Source: DAIDKA01 sp036267975
GTDB lineage: Bacteria; Pseudomonadota; Gammaproteobacteria; Steroidobacterales; Steroidobacteraceae
DNA: 64,000 nucleotides
Direction of reading: 5' to 3'
Assembly (NCBI GenBank): GCA_036267975.1
Contig: DATAVA010000018.1
Coordinates: 31,099-95,098 of the forward strand
The position numbers were made by a program, and so were the translations under genes. Under the pieces are notes generated by a model that did no database searches, was not told the DNA's origin, and was given only the letters and a program-made list of their open reading frames with translations. Every line of letters starts with the position of its first letter. The stretch's first letter is position 1. This document shows, piece after piece, positions 54,696-63,743 of this stretch.

Positions 54696-55177
54696 GCCAC
54701 CTCCACGGCGGAAATTGCCCGGGCGCCGTCCATGTCCAGATGGCCGACCCCCAGCAGCGGCTGGCGCTGTCCGGCGAGGTAATCATCGATACAGCGCAGC
54801 ACCAGCGGGCTGCGCAGGCGCGCCGCGCGCTCCAACAGCTGTTCACGCGTCAGCCAGTGGGTGCGCAGAATGCCATGATCCAGGGGCTGCGCTGCATCAT
54901 GGTCGGTGACACTGCCGATGAAGGCGAAGCGCAGCGATGCACGGCCGGTGCCGGGATGACGCCACAGATAGGCTCCCAGGAACGCCTCACCGGTGAAGCG
55001 CCACGCGGTTTCCTCGCGGGTTTCGCGGGCCACGGCCTGCAGCAGTGTTTCGCCTCGCTCGACGTGCCCGGCGGGCTGGTTGAATACCAAGCGCCGGGCA
55101 ATACGCTCCTCGACCAACAGGAATCGTCCCTGCCTTTCGGCAAGGGCGGCGACGGTGACATCCGGAGGGCTGGGCAT
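54692..55177 (-). CDS. NUDIX hydrolase, NudJ-like
   Basis: 161 aa. The Nudix box spans about residues 37-59 (GHVERGETLLQAV, then ARETREETAW). It keeps the catalytic REtrEE core but has Ala where the consensus has Gly near the end. N-terminal VTVAALAERQGRFLLVEE and CIDDYLAG near the C-terminus match NudJ, a thiamine-pyrophosphate/nucleotide phosphatase encoded next to mnmA in E. coli too. It is translationally coupled to mnmA. Confidence 0.85.
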   Translation of the reverse strand: MPSPPDVTVAALAERQGRFLLVEERIARRLVFNQPAGHVERGETLLQAVARETREETAWRFTGEAFLGAYLWRHPGTGRASLRFAFIGSVTDHDAAQPLDHGILRTHWLTREQLLERAARLRSPLVLRCIDDYLAGQRQPLLGVGHLDMDGARAISAVEVA

Positions 55178-55225
55178 GGCCGCTCCATTATAGACAACCG
55201 GCCGCCACTCCCAGGCACGCTTCGG

Positions 55226-55825
55226 TTAATTGTGCCGGGCGACCCTCAGCGCACGCTCCGGTGCGCTGGCGTTCCACACGGCATCAAACTCAGCCAGATG
55301 CAGGCGGGCCACGGCCGGGTTGTTGAAGTCGGCGATGCCATCCCAGGTATCCGCGCGCAACCGGTACACGATGGCGCGTTCATCGGCGATCAGGTAGGCG
55401 CAGGAGCGCTGCTGCGGCATGTGGTTCGCCACGTAGCGGATATCGATGTAGCTCGAGAGCCGTCGCCCCATGGCAATGAAGCGATTGGTGTCGGTCATCA
55501 CCCGGGTCGGGTCCACCAGCAGCACGCGCACCTTGGCGAAGCTGCGTGCCAGCACGAAACTCTTGATGATCTCGAGGAAGGGAGTCTGGTCGTAGACCTC
55601 CGGTTCAAGGTCCTGCGTGTAGATCGACAGTATCCGGTTCGCGGAGGCCGCGGCAGTGTCCACTGCGACGCGCGCCTCGGCGATGCTCGTGATCACCGAC
55701 ATCGGCTCGGCGCTGCGCTGCGGGGTTGCAAGGCTGATGGTGCCGGAGGATTTTTCGGGCGTGAAACGGGCATGGGCCAGAGGCGCCAGCACTCCGTTAT
55801 CCTCGCCATCCCCGGAGATTCCCAC
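55226..55825 (-). CDS. Uncharacterised protein between purB and nudJ
   Basis: 199 aa from a GTG start; ATG 55702 is the alternative (158 aa). From residue 42 on it reads as a compact alpha/beta domain: SVITSIAEARVAVDTAAASA, RILSIYTQDLEPEVYD, FAKVRVLLVDPTRVM, YIDIRYVANHMP. The layout resembles a degenerate phospholipase-D-like or nucleotide-binding domain, without a catalytic HKD motif. The first ~41 residues are not similar in character and may be untranslated. No function is assigned. Confidence 0.72.
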   Translation of the reverse strand: MGISGDGEDNGVLAPLAHARFTPEKSSGTISLATPQRSAEPMSVITSIAEARVAVDTAAASANRILSIYTQDLEPEVYDQTPFLEIIKSFVLARSFAKVRVLLVDPTRVMTDTNRFIAMGRRLSSYIDIRYVANHMPQQRSCAYLIADERAIVYRLRADTWDGIADFNNPAVARLHLAEFDAVWNASAPERALRVARHN

Positions 55826-55978
55826 GATGCACCGCTCGACGATTGCGCCTGCGAACGCGCAGACCGAGGGATCTTAGGAAGGCTACCGCGGGTTGATTGT
55901 CGATCCGATCACGCTTTGATGGGGTACGAGCGCGGTGTTGCGCCAAATTCGTGGCGCAGATCACTCAATAATGCGAGT

Positions 55979-57355
55979 TCATGGGAGCTTGCGCGCAAGT
56001 TCGGCGGCCAATCCGACATAATCCTGAGGCTTCAATTGCTGCAGGCGGACCTTCTCCGCAGCGCCAATGGGCAGCGTTTCGATGAAGGCTGCCAGGCTCG
56101 GGCCATCGATTGAGCGTCCGCGTGTGAACTGCTTCAAGAGCTCATAGCCCTGCGGCACACCCTGAGCGCGCAGTACGGTCTGCACTGCCTCGCCGAGCAC
56201 TTCCCAGGCTACGTTGACGTCGGCGCTGATGCGTGCCGCATCGGCATCAATCTTGGCAAGGCCGCGCAACGCGGAGCGCCATGCGACCAGGGTATGGCCC
56301 AATGCGACACCGACATTGCGCAACACCGTGGAGTCGGTCAGATCACGCTGCCAGCGCGACACCGGCAGCTTGTCGGCGAAGTGTCGCAGCAGTGCATTGG
56401 CGAGTCCGAGATTGCCCTCGGCATTTTCGAAATCAATCGGATTGATCTTGTGCGGCATGGTGGATGAACCCACCTCGCCGGCGACGGAACGCTGGCGCAG
56501 ATAGCCGAGCGAAATGTAGCCCCAGATATCGCGGCACAGGTCGAGCGTGATGACGTTGATCGCGGCCACCGCATCGCAGTACTCCCCGATCCAATCGTGC
56601 GGCTCGATCTGGGTCGTGAACGGATTGTCGATGAGGCCCAGCGACTCGACGAAGTGCTGCGCGATCTGCGGCCATGGCAGCTGCGGCACGGCTGCGACAT
56701 GCGCATTGAAATTGCCGACCGCGCCATTCCACTTGCCGAGGATCTCGACCGTGGCGAGGCGCTGCTGTGCGCGCCGCAGCCGCGCCACCACGTTGGCCAG
56801 TTCCTTGCCCAGGGTGGTCGGACTTGCGGGTTGGCCGTGGGTGCGCGCCAGCATCGGCAGGTCGGCATAGCGCGCCGCGAGCGCTGCCAGCGCACCACTC
56901 AGTTCATCGGCCGCACCGGACATGACGATGCGCGCGGCGGTCAGCAACTGCGCGTAGCTGAGGTTGTTGATGTCCTCCGAGGTGCAGCCGAAGTGCACCA
57001 GCTCAAGATTGGCGGCGGTGGCGCCGGCGTCCTGCAGCACTTCGCGCACGTAATACTCGACGGCCTTTACATCGTGATTGGTTCGCGCCTCGATGCCTTT
57101 GACGAGGGCCGCGGCATCTGCCGCCGGATGTTCGGCGAGTGAGCGGGCGGCCTTGAGAACCTGCGCGGACAATTGGGCGCCCGCGAGCGCAGGTGCGGCC
57201 TGTGCCAGGTGCAGCAGCCAGTGCGCTTCGATGCGGATGCGCTCGCGGATCAGCCCGGCCTCCGAGAGTAGCTCGCGCAGCGGTTCGGTCGCGCGCCGAT
57301 AACGACCATCCAGGGGTGACAGCGCCGTGAGGGCGGAAGGGTCAGTCGCAGACAT
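55979..57355 (-). CDS. purB: Adenylosuccinate lyase PurB
   Basis: 458 aa (E. coli 456). Two purine-nucleotide steps: SAICAR to AICAR and adenylosuccinate to AMP. N-terminal LTALSPLDGRYRRATEPLRE; EARTNHDVKAVEYYVRE; THGQPASPTTLGKELAN (catalytic His); signature GEVGSSTMPHKINPIDFENA. ATG 57355 gives the family N-terminus; the open frame continuing further upstream is antisense to fumC. It is divergent from fumC, with 78 bp between starts. Confidence 0.97.
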   Translation of the reverse strand: MSATDPSALTALSPLDGRYRRATEPLRELLSEAGLIRERIRIEAHWLLHLAQAAPALAGAQLSAQVLKAARSLAEHPAADAAALVKGIEARTNHDVKAVEYYVREVLQDAGATAANLELVHFGCTSEDINNLSYAQLLTAARIVMSGAADELSGALAALAARYADLPMLARTHGQPASPTTLGKELANVVARLRRAQQRLATVEILGKWNGAVGNFNAHVAAVPQLPWPQIAQHFVESLGLIDNPFTTQIEPHDWIGEYCDAVAAINVITLDLCRDIWGYISLGYLRQRSVAGEVGSSTMPHKINPIDFENAEGNLGLANALLRHFADKLPVSRWQRDLTDSTVLRNVGVALGHTLVAWRSALRGLAKIDADAARISADVNVAWEVLGEAVQTVLRAQGVPQGYELLKQFTRGRSIDGPSLAAFIETLPIGAAEKVRLQQLKPQDYVGLAAELARKLP

Positions 57356-57367
57356 ACATGCGCAATC

Positions 57368-57388
57368 CGGCAATGGGCAATGGGCAAT
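57368..57388. repeat. Three tandem heptamers between purB and fumC
   Basis: CGGCAAT, GGGCAAT, GGGCAAT (57368-57374, 57375-57381, 57382-57388) lie in direct order 7 bp before the fumC extended -10. They may be a regulator-binding array or simple replication slippage. Confidence 0.6.
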
Positions 57389-57394
57389 ACGGGG

Positions 57395-57403
57395 TGTTAG
57401 GAT
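57395..57403 (+). promoter_or_regulatory. Extended -10 promoter element of fumC
   Basis: TGT-TAGGAT (57395-57403) fits an extended -10 (TGnTANNNT). There is no convincing -35. The same 11-bp string GTGTTAGGATT occurs ahead of the DAHP synthase gene. The fumC SD (GGAG, 57422-57425) lies about 20 bp downstream. Confidence 0.5.
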
Positions 57404-57433
57404 TTGCAATGATACCGTGCCGGAGTGCCTGAG

Positions 57434-58837
57434 ATGACAGCTTCTTTTCGTACCGAACGCGACAGCATGGGTGAGCTGCAGGTGCCCGCCGATGCGCTGT
57501 GGGGCGCGCAGACGCAGCGTGCCGTGCAGAACTTTCCGATCAGCGGCCGCCCGTTGCCACGCGCCTTCATCCGCGCCTTGGGCGTGATCAAGCAGGCCGC
57601 CGCCCTTGCCAATGCCAAGCTCGGTCTGCTGGACCCGGAGGTGGCCCAGGCCATAGCGGTGTGCGCCGCGCAAGTGGCGGAAGGCACCCATGATGTCCAG
57701 TTTCCGATCGATATTTTCCAGACCGGGTCGGGCACCAGTACCAACATGAATGCGAACGAGGTGATCGCGCACCTTGCCTCCGGGCGCCTGGGTCGTACGG
57801 TGCATCCCAATGATGATGTCAACATGGGACAGAGCAGCAATGACGTGATCCCGACGGCCATCCATGTCAGTGCGGCGCTCGCGACCCAGGCGCAGCTGCT
57901 GCCGGCCCTCGCGCATGTGTGCGCGGTGCTGCACAGGCGCGAAGGTGAGCTTGCCGAGGTCGTGAAGACCGGACGCACCCATCTCATGGACGCCATGCCC
58001 ATCACGCTCGGTCAGGAACTGTCGGGATGGCGTAGCCAGCTTGAGAACGGTCAGGCGCGGCTCAAGGCCGTTGAACCGCGCCTGCTGGCGCTGGCCCAGG
58101 GCGGCACCGCGGTCGGGACCGGCATCAATGCACATCCGCAGTTTGCCGCGAAGTTCTGCGCGGAACTTGCGGCCATCACCGGCATCGCATTTGTGCCGAG
58201 CCGCAATTATTTCGAGTCGCTGTCCGCCCAGGACGCGGCGGTGGAGCTGTCGGGTCAGCTGAAAGTCATTGCGGTGAGCGTGATGAAGATGGCCAACGAC
58301 CTGCGCTGGATGAACAGCGGACCGCTCGCGGGACTGGGGGAGATCGCACTGCCGGCCTTGCAGCCCGGCAGCAGCATCATGCCGGGCAAGGTCAATCCGG
58401 TAATTCCGGAAGCCGCGGCGATGGTCGCTGCCGAAGTCATCGGCAACGACACGACCATCACCATTGCTGGCCAATCCGGCAACTTCCAGTTGAATGTGAT
58501 GCTGCCGCTGATCGCCTACAAGCTGCTCGAAAGCATCCGCCTGCTGGCGAACGTTCTGAATGCGCTGGCCGATCGGGCCATCGCCGGATTCACCGTGAAC
58601 GAACCGCGACTGCAGGAGGCACTCGAGCGCAATCCGATTCTCGTGACCGCACTGAATTCGATCATCGGCTATGAGAAAGGTGCCGCCATCGCGAAGCAGG
58701 CCTATGCGGAAGGCAAGCCGATCCGCGAAATGGCGCAGAAGATGACCGATCTTAAGTCCGCGCAACTGGCGAAACTGCTCAACCCTTTGGAATTGACGCG
58801 CGGGGGCATCAAGGGCGGCACCAGCGGCGGCGGCTGA
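57434..58837 (+). CDS. fumC: Fumarate hydratase class II FumC
   Basis: 467 aa, exactly the E. coli FumC length. Iron-free, oxidation-resistant TCA-cycle fumarase. RTERDSMGELQVPADALWGA near the N-terminus; GSGTSTNMNANEVIA; NDDVNMGQSSNDVIPTA; TGRTHLMDAMPITLGQE; signature GSSIMPGKVNPVIPEA. GGAG 8 nt before ATG 57434 is preferred over the in-frame GTG 57425. It probably leads a unit with the NUDIX and mazG genes, separated by 7 and 2 bp. Confidence 0.97.
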   Translation: MTASFRTERDSMGELQVPADALWGAQTQRAVQNFPISGRPLPRAFIRALGVIKQAAALANAKLGLLDPEVAQAIAVCAAQVAEGTHDVQFPIDIFQTGSGTSTNMNANEVIAHLASGRLGRTVHPNDDVNMGQSSNDVIPTAIHVSAALATQAQLLPALAHVCAVLHRREGELAEVVKTGRTHLMDAMPITLGQELSGWRSQLENGQARLKAVEPRLLALAQGGTAVGTGINAHPQFAAKFCAELAAITGIAFVPSRNYFESLSAQDAAVELSGQLKVIAVSVMKMANDLRWMNSGPLAGLGEIALPALQPGSSIMPGKVNPVIPEAAAMVAAEVIGNDTTITIAGQSGNFQLNVMLPLIAYKLLESIRLLANVLNALADRAIAGFTVNEPRLQEALERNPILVTALNSIIGYEKGAAIAKQAYAEGKPIREMAQKMTDLKSAQLAKLLNPLELTRGGIKGGTSGGG

Positions 58838-58844
58838 GGCTGCC

Positions 58845-59480
58845 TTGGATCCCCAGTTCTGGCAACGGCGGATTGCCGAGCGCTTGCGCGGCAGCACTGC
58901 GCGCCATGAACGTGCCGATTGGGTACTGCCGGGGTTGACCGCGCAGGAGAGTCGCGTCTTCGACGCATTCGTGCCCAAATCCCTCACACCCGCGGCGGTG
59001 CTGATGCCCATCATTCTGCGTGAGCCCTCGGCCACGGTGCTGTTCACCCAACGCTCCGCGGCGCTGCGGCATCATGCCGGTCAGATCAGTTTTCCGGGCG
59101 GCCGCCTGGAGACTTCCGATGCCAACCCGATCGCGGCCGCGTTGCGCGAGGCCCAGGAGGAGGTGGGTCTGGATCCGGCATTTGTCACCATCGTGGGTTT
59201 TCTTCCCGATCACATCATCGGCACCGGCTTTCGGGTGACGCCGGTGGTGGGGTTCGTGCGACCGGGCTTCACCGTGGTGACCGATGCGCGCGAAGTGCAG
59301 GAGACTTTCGAGGTGCCGCTGGACTTCTTGTTTGATCCGGCAAATTTCCGTCAGCGGCTGCGCCAGTACGTGCCGGAACTGCCGCCCGTGCAGCTCAACG
59401 ATATTCCTTTCAATGAACGCAATATCTGGGGCGCCACCGCCGGGATGCTGATGGGCCTGTATCGGTTGTGCAAGGAGTGA
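58845..59480 (+). CDS. NUDIX CoA pyrophosphatase (NudL-like)
   Basis: 211 aa. LRHHAGQISFPGGRLETSD is the NudL/PCD1 CoA-specific segment, overlapping a Nudix box of the form GGRLETSDANPIAAALREAQ followed by EEVGLDP. FLPDHIIGTGFRVTPVVGFV is typical for the family. It cleaves CoA or oxidised CoA to phosphopantetheine and 3',5'-ADP. Starts at TTG 58845 with GAGG 6 nt upstream; no ATG precedes the conserved region in a useful place. It lies 7 bp after fumC. Confidence 0.88.
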   Translation: MDPQFWQRRIAERLRGSTARHERADWVLPGLTAQESRVFDAFVPKSLTPAAVLMPIILREPSATVLFTQRSAALRHHAGQISFPGGRLETSDANPIAAALREAQEEVGLDPAFVTIVGFLPDHIIGTGFRVTPVVGFVRPGFTVVTDAREVQETFEVPLDFLFDPANFRQRLRQYVPELPPVQLNDIPFNERNIWGATAGMLMGLYRLCKE

Positions 59481-59482
59481 GC

Positions 59483-60322
59483 ATGTCGCGAAGTGCTGCG
59501 CCGGATCTGTCCGCCATGGCCGACCTGCTGGCCCTGATGGTGAAACTGCGCGATCCGCTCAAGGGCTGTCCCTGGGATCGTGTGCAGACGTTCGCGAGCA
59601 TCGCGCCTTACACCCTCGAAGAGGCGTACGAGCTGGTGGATGCGATTCAATCCGGCGACCCACCACCGCGACTGCGCGATGAGCTCGGTGACCTGCTCTT
59701 CCAGGTGGTGTTCTACGCGCAGCTGGCGCAGGAGCGCGGCTGGTTCGATTTCGACGGGATTGCGCGTGCGATCCACGACAAGCTGGTGCGACGCCATCCG
59801 CATCTGTTCGGTGAACCGGCGGTCCCCTGGGAGGACCTGAAGGCCCACGAACGGGAAGCCGCCGCCACCGTCGAGGATCCTCATACCGCACTCGGGGTGC
59901 TGGCCGATGTGCCGCGGGCCCTGCCGGCGCTGACGCGCGCCCAGAAACTGGGTAAGCGGGCGGGACGGGTGGGCTTTGACTGGACCGACATGCGCGACGT
60001 GCGGGCCAAGATTACCGAAGAGCTCGCCGAACTGGACGAAGCGGTGCTCGAGGCCGGTACCCACCCGGATCTGGCCAACCCGCCGGCGCACCTGGTCGAG
60101 GAGATGGGCGACCTGTTGTTCGCCATCGCCAACTGGGGCCGCCATGTCGGTGCCGATGCGGAAGGTGCGCTGCGTGCGGCGAACGCGAAATTCGAGCGCC
60201 GGTTCGCCAGCATGGAGGCTCTGGCGCGCGAGCGCGCACTGGTGCTCAGTGAACTGACGCTTGCGCACTGGGAGGCGCTGTGGCTGGAGGCGAAGGATGC
60301 GGAGCGCGGCCGGACCGGCTGA
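59483..60322 (+). CDS. mazG: Nucleoside triphosphate pyrophosphohydrolase MazG
   Basis: 279 aa with two tandem MazG domains. The first has CPWDRVQTFASIAPYTLEEA, YELVDAI and DELGDLLFQVVFYAQLA; the second has ITEELAELDEAVLEA and VEEMGDLLFAIANWGRHVGA. Mg-binding EExxE/ExxD residues are present in both. It hydrolyses (d)NTPs to monophosphates, with house-cleaning and ppGpp-related roles in relatives. AGGAG 5 nt before ATG 59483 fixes the start. Confidence 0.95.
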   Translation: MSRSAAPDLSAMADLLALMVKLRDPLKGCPWDRVQTFASIAPYTLEEAYELVDAIQSGDPPPRLRDELGDLLFQVVFYAQLAQERGWFDFDGIARAIHDKLVRRHPHLFGEPAVPWEDLKAHEREAAATVEDPHTALGVLADVPRALPALTRAQKLGKRAGRVGFDWTDMRDVRAKITEELAELDEAVLEAGTHPDLANPPAHLVEEMGDLLFAIANWGRHVGADAEGALRAANAKFERRFASMEALARERALVLSELTLAHWEALWLEAKDAERGRTG

Positions 60323-60371
60323 CTTGAACGGCGCCCGCGCGGCCCCAAAACATGGTCCCGAAATGGTTTCG

Positions 60372-60380
60372 TGTTAGGAT
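60372..60380 (+). promoter_or_regulatory. Extended -10 promoter element of the DAHP synthase gene
   Basis: TGT-TAGGAT (60372-60380), with no clear -35. Transcription would begin around 60386-60388, only a few bases before ATG 60391, so the message may be nearly leaderless. No SD is present before ATG 60391 or 60406. Confidence 0.45.
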
Positions 60381-60390
60381 TTAGTCCCTT

Positions 60391-61752
60391 ATGCGCTCTC
60401 CCGTTATGACTTCCTGGCATCCCGCAAGCTGGCACACCAAGGCTGCACAACAGCAGCCGCGCTACGATGATTTGGTGCAACTGGAGAAGGTGGTGGCGCA
60501 GCTGTCGCGGCTGCCGCCCATCGTCGTGTCGTGGGAGGTCGATGCGGCGCGCGAGCACCTGGCGGCCGCGCAGCGTGGCGAGGCGTTCCTGCTCCAGGGC
60601 GGCGACTGCGCCGAGACCTTCGAAGATTGCGAATCGGATCAGATCGCACGCAAGCTGAAGATTCTGCTGCAGATGAGCCTGGTGCTGCTGCACGGGCTGA
60701 AGAAGCCGGTGATCCAGGTCGGTCGGATGGCGGGGCAGTACGCCAAGCCGCGCTCCGCCGACATGGAAACCAAGAACGGCGTGACGTTACCCAGCTATCG
60801 CGGCGATCTGGTCAATCGGCCGGAGTTCACCCCTGAGGCGCGCGCGCCCGATCCGCAGCTGCTGCTGCGTGGCTACGAGCGCGCGGCGCTCACGCTGAAT
60901 TTTGTACGGGCGCTCATCGATGGCGGTTTTGCCGATCTGCACCATCCCGAATACTGGGACCTGGGTTTTCTCAACCACAGCCCACTGAAGGATGCGTACC
61001 AGCGCATTGCCGATTCGATTGCCGACTCGCTCGATTTTTTCGAAGGCATCAGCGGCCGTCCCATCCATGAGGCCGCGCAGCCGAACTTCTACTGCAGCCA
61101 CGAGGGTCTGCATCTGCTGTACGAGCAGGCGCAGACGCGCTTCATTCCGCGTCAGCAGCGCTGGTACAACCTCTCGACCCACTATCCGTGGATCGGCATG
61201 CGCACCGCGCAGCTGGATGGCGCGCACGTCGAATATTTCCGCGGCATTTCGAACCCGGTGGCCGTCAAGGTCAGCAGCGGTATGGATGATGCGTGGGCGC
61301 AGGGCCTGGTGACGACCCTGAATCCGCAGAACCAGCCGGGTCGCCTGACCTTCATTCACCGCTTTGGCGCCAAGGACATCGAGAAGTCGCTCCCGCGCCT
61401 GATCAAGGCGGTGCGCGAGACCGGGCAGAGTGTGCTGTGGGTGTGCGATCCCATGCACGGCAACACGGAGACCAGCACCGGGGGCCTGAAGACCCGGCGC
61501 TTCGAGAACATTCTCAAGGAAATCGATCTTGCGTTCCGCATCCACGCGGAAATGGGCTCATACCTGGGCGGCGTGCACATCGAGCTGACCGGTGAGGATG
61601 TGACCGAGTGCACCGGGGGTGCGCGCGGCTTGACGGATGCGGACCTGCAGCGTGCCTACCGCTCGACGGTCGATCCACGGTTGAACCAGGAGCAGGCCCT
61701 GGAACTGGCCCTGCTGATCGCGGAGCGCAGCCACAACCACCGTCACCGCTGA
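60391..61752 (+). CDS. DAHP synthase, class II (plant-type)
   Basis: 453 aa. First step of the shikimate pathway (PEP + erythrose-4-phosphate). Class II signatures: SWHPASWHTKAAQQQPRYDD at the N-terminus, FLLQGGDCAETFEDC (metal Cys), VIQVGRMAGQYAKPRS, LPSYRGDLVN, YCSHEGLHLLYEQ and WVCDPMHGNTE. It is unrelated in sequence to E. coli AroFGH (class I) and has different feedback control. ATG 60406 is an alternative start. Confidence 0.95.
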   Translation: MRSPVMTSWHPASWHTKAAQQQPRYDDLVQLEKVVAQLSRLPPIVVSWEVDAAREHLAAAQRGEAFLLQGGDCAETFEDCESDQIARKLKILLQMSLVLLHGLKKPVIQVGRMAGQYAKPRSADMETKNGVTLPSYRGDLVNRPEFTPEARAPDPQLLLRGYERAALTLNFVRALIDGGFADLHHPEYWDLGFLNHSPLKDAYQRIADSIADSLDFFEGISGRPIHEAAQPNFYCSHEGLHLLYEQAQTRFIPRQQRWYNLSTHYPWIGMRTAQLDGAHVEYFRGISNPVAVKVSSGMDDAWAQGLVTTLNPQNQPGRLTFIHRFGAKDIEKSLPRLIKAVRETGQSVLWVCDPMHGNTETSTGGLKTRRFENILKEIDLAFRIHAEMGSYLGGVHIELTGEDVTECTGGARGLTDADLQRAYRSTVDPRLNQEQALELALLIAERSHNHRHR

Positions 61753-61759
61753 CCTGCGC

Positions 61760-63088
61760 ATGCGTTACGAACACATCGTCGTTCCGGCTGCGGGTACGAA
61801 AATCCGCGTCAACACGGACGGTTCGATCAATGTGCCGGACGACCCCATCATTCCGTTCATCGAGGGTGACGGCATCGGCATCGATGTCACCCCGGCGATG
61901 GTCAAGGTGGTGGATGCGGCCATCGCCCGCGCCTATGGCGGCAGACGCGCGATCCACTGGATGGAAATCTACGCCGGTGCCAAGGCCAACAGAATCTATG
62001 GCAACTGGCTGCCCGATGAATCGTTGCAGGTGCTGCGCGACTTCGTGGTATCGATCAAAGGGCCGCTTGAAACCCCGGTGGGCGATGGCATCCGCTCACT
62101 GAACGTCGCGGTGCGCCAGACCCTGGATCTGTACGCCTGCGTGCGTCCGATCCGCTACTTTCCCGGTGTCGAGAGCCCGATGGCCGACGCGAGTCTCACC
62201 GACATGGTGATATTCCGCGAGAACACCGAAGACATTTACGCCGGTATCGAGTGGGCGGCCGGCACCCCGGAAGTCCACCAGCTCATCGACTATCTGCAGC
62301 GGCAGCTGCACGTGCGTGAGATCCGCTTCCCGGCCAGTTCCGGTATCGGCATCAAGCCGGTGTCGAAGGAAGGCAGCCAGCGCCTGGTGCGCAAAGCCAT
62401 CCAGTACACCATCGACTCTGACCGGACCTCGGTCACGCTGGTGCACAAGGGCAATATCATGAAGTACACCGAAGGGGCCTTCCGCAACTGGGGGTACCAG
62501 CTGGCGAAGGAGGAGTTCGGTGCCCAGGAAATCGGAGCCGGTCCGTGGCTGTCATTCCGCAATCCGCGCAGCGGCTCGGAAATCGTGATCAAGGATGTGA
62601 TCGCCGACAATTTTCTGCAGCAGGCATTGATGCGTCCGGAAGAGTACGACGTGATCGCGACGCTGAACCTCAACGGCGACTACATCTCCGATGCGCTGGC
62701 CGCCCAGGTCGGGGGTATCGGCATCGCCCCGGGTGGCAACATCGGTGACGGACCAGCCGTGTTCGAGGCCACGCACGGTACGGCGCCGGGCTTCGCCGGC
62801 AAGGATCGCGTGAATCCGGGCTCGCTGATTCTGTCGGCCGAAATGATGCTGCGCTACATGCAGTGGACCGAGGCCGCCGACTTCATCATCAAGGGTGTCG
62901 CGCGGACCATCGCGCACAAGGAGCTCACCTACGATCTCGCGCGGCTGCGCGAGGCCATGAAGGCCACCAAGCGCGAGATGGCCGCGCGCCGCAATGTCGA
63001 GGAGGACCTGCAGCGGCTCGTGCCCGGCGCCACGCTGATGAGCTGCTCGGGGTTTGCGCAGGCCATCATCCGGCACATGGATGACTAG
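61760..63088 (+). CDS. icd: Isocitrate dehydrogenase, NADP-type
   Basis: 442 aa, E. coli Icd type. FIEGDGIGIDVTPAMVKVVD near residue 34; GDGIRSLNVAVRQ contains the serine that AceK phosphorylates in E. coli; YACVRPIRYFPGVESP; IFRENTEDIYAGIEW; NLNGDYISDALAAQVGG (metal Asp pair). Coenzyme preference for NADP is inferred from overall similarity. It lies 7 bp after the DAHP synthase gene. The end overlaps the udg start by 8 bp. Confidence 0.95.
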   Translation: MRYEHIVVPAAGTKIRVNTDGSINVPDDPIIPFIEGDGIGIDVTPAMVKVVDAAIARAYGGRRAIHWMEIYAGAKANRIYGNWLPDESLQVLRDFVVSIKGPLETPVGDGIRSLNVAVRQTLDLYACVRPIRYFPGVESPMADASLTDMVIFRENTEDIYAGIEWAAGTPEVHQLIDYLQRQLHVREIRFPASSGIGIKPVSKEGSQRLVRKAIQYTIDSDRTSVTLVHKGNIMKYTEGAFRNWGYQLAKEEFGAQEIGAGPWLSFRNPRSGSEIVIKDVIADNFLQQALMRPEEYDVIATLNLNGDYISDALAAQVGGIGIAPGGNIGDGPAVFEATHGTAPGFAGKDRVNPGSLILSAEMMLRYMQWTEAADFIIKGVARTIAHKELTYDLARLREAMKATKREMAARRNVEEDLQRLVPGATLMSCSGFAQAIIRHMDD

Positions 63089-63743
63089 TCGCACGCAGGA
63101 TCGCAGCCCGCCACCCGTGCTCTATGATCCCGATTGCACGGCCTGTCCGCGCCTGGCGCAGTTTCTCGCCGAATCGCGGCATCGCTTTCCGAGTTACTTC
63201 TGCCGGCCGGTACCGCCATTCGGTGATGAGCGGCCGTGGCTGCTGATCGCCGGCCTTGCACCGGGATTGCATGGCGCGAATCGCACCGGGCGCCCGTTCA
63301 CCGGCGACTTTGCCGGAATTCTGCTCTATGAGACGCTGTTCGCGCTCGGACTGTCGAACCAGCCGAACGGCAACTCGCCGGATGATGGGCTGGTCCTGAA
63401 AGGGGCGCGGATCACCAATTCCGTGAAGTGCGTGCCACCGGAAAATAAGCCGGATCTGTCCGAAATTCGCCGCTGCAATTCCTTCATTGCCGCCGAGATT
63501 GCCGCGCTCCCGAGCATCAAGGTGATCCTGGCGCTCGGTCGCATCGCGCACGACGCGGTGCTGATCGCGCTCGGCAAGCGCCCCGGCGCATACCGCTTCG
63601 GACATGCCGCCGAACATTGCGTTGCTGGCGTGCAGCTGATCGACTCGTACCACTGCAGCCGCTACAACACCCAGACGCGGCGGCTCACGCCGCAGATGTT
63701 CCGCAATGTCATGAGTCGTGCGGTGGAGCTTGGCCACATTTGA
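63081..63743 (+). CDS. Uracil-DNA glycosylase, family 5 (UDGb)
   Basis: 220 aa. N-terminal CTACPRL cysteines fit a [4Fe-4S] site, with C-terminal partners near CVPPENKP and YHCSRYN. Family 5 motif GLAPGLHGANRTGRPFTGDF (around 62-81), plus motif NSVKC-PPENKP and motif YHCSRYNTQTRR. It removes uracil and some deaminated bases, here without the catalytic Asp of family 1 enzymes. Start ATG 63081 lies within the end of icd. The stop overlaps the uvrC start region. Confidence 0.9.
   Translation: MTSRTQDRSPPPVLYDPDCTACPRLAQFLAESRHRFPSYFCRPVPPFGDERPWLLIAGLAPGLHGANRTGRPFTGDFAGILLYETLFALGLSNQPNGNSPDDGLVLKGARITNSVKCVPPENKPDLSEIRRCNSFIAAEIAALPSIKVILALGRIAHDAVLIALGKRPGAYRFGHAAEHCVAGVQLIDSYHCSRYNTQTRRLTPQMFRNVMSRAVELGHI

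Noticed and set aside
57356..59047. Minus-strand open frame extending purB by ~560 codons
   Set aside because: It is antisense to fumC and the NUDIX gene. PurB at 458 aa already matches the family.
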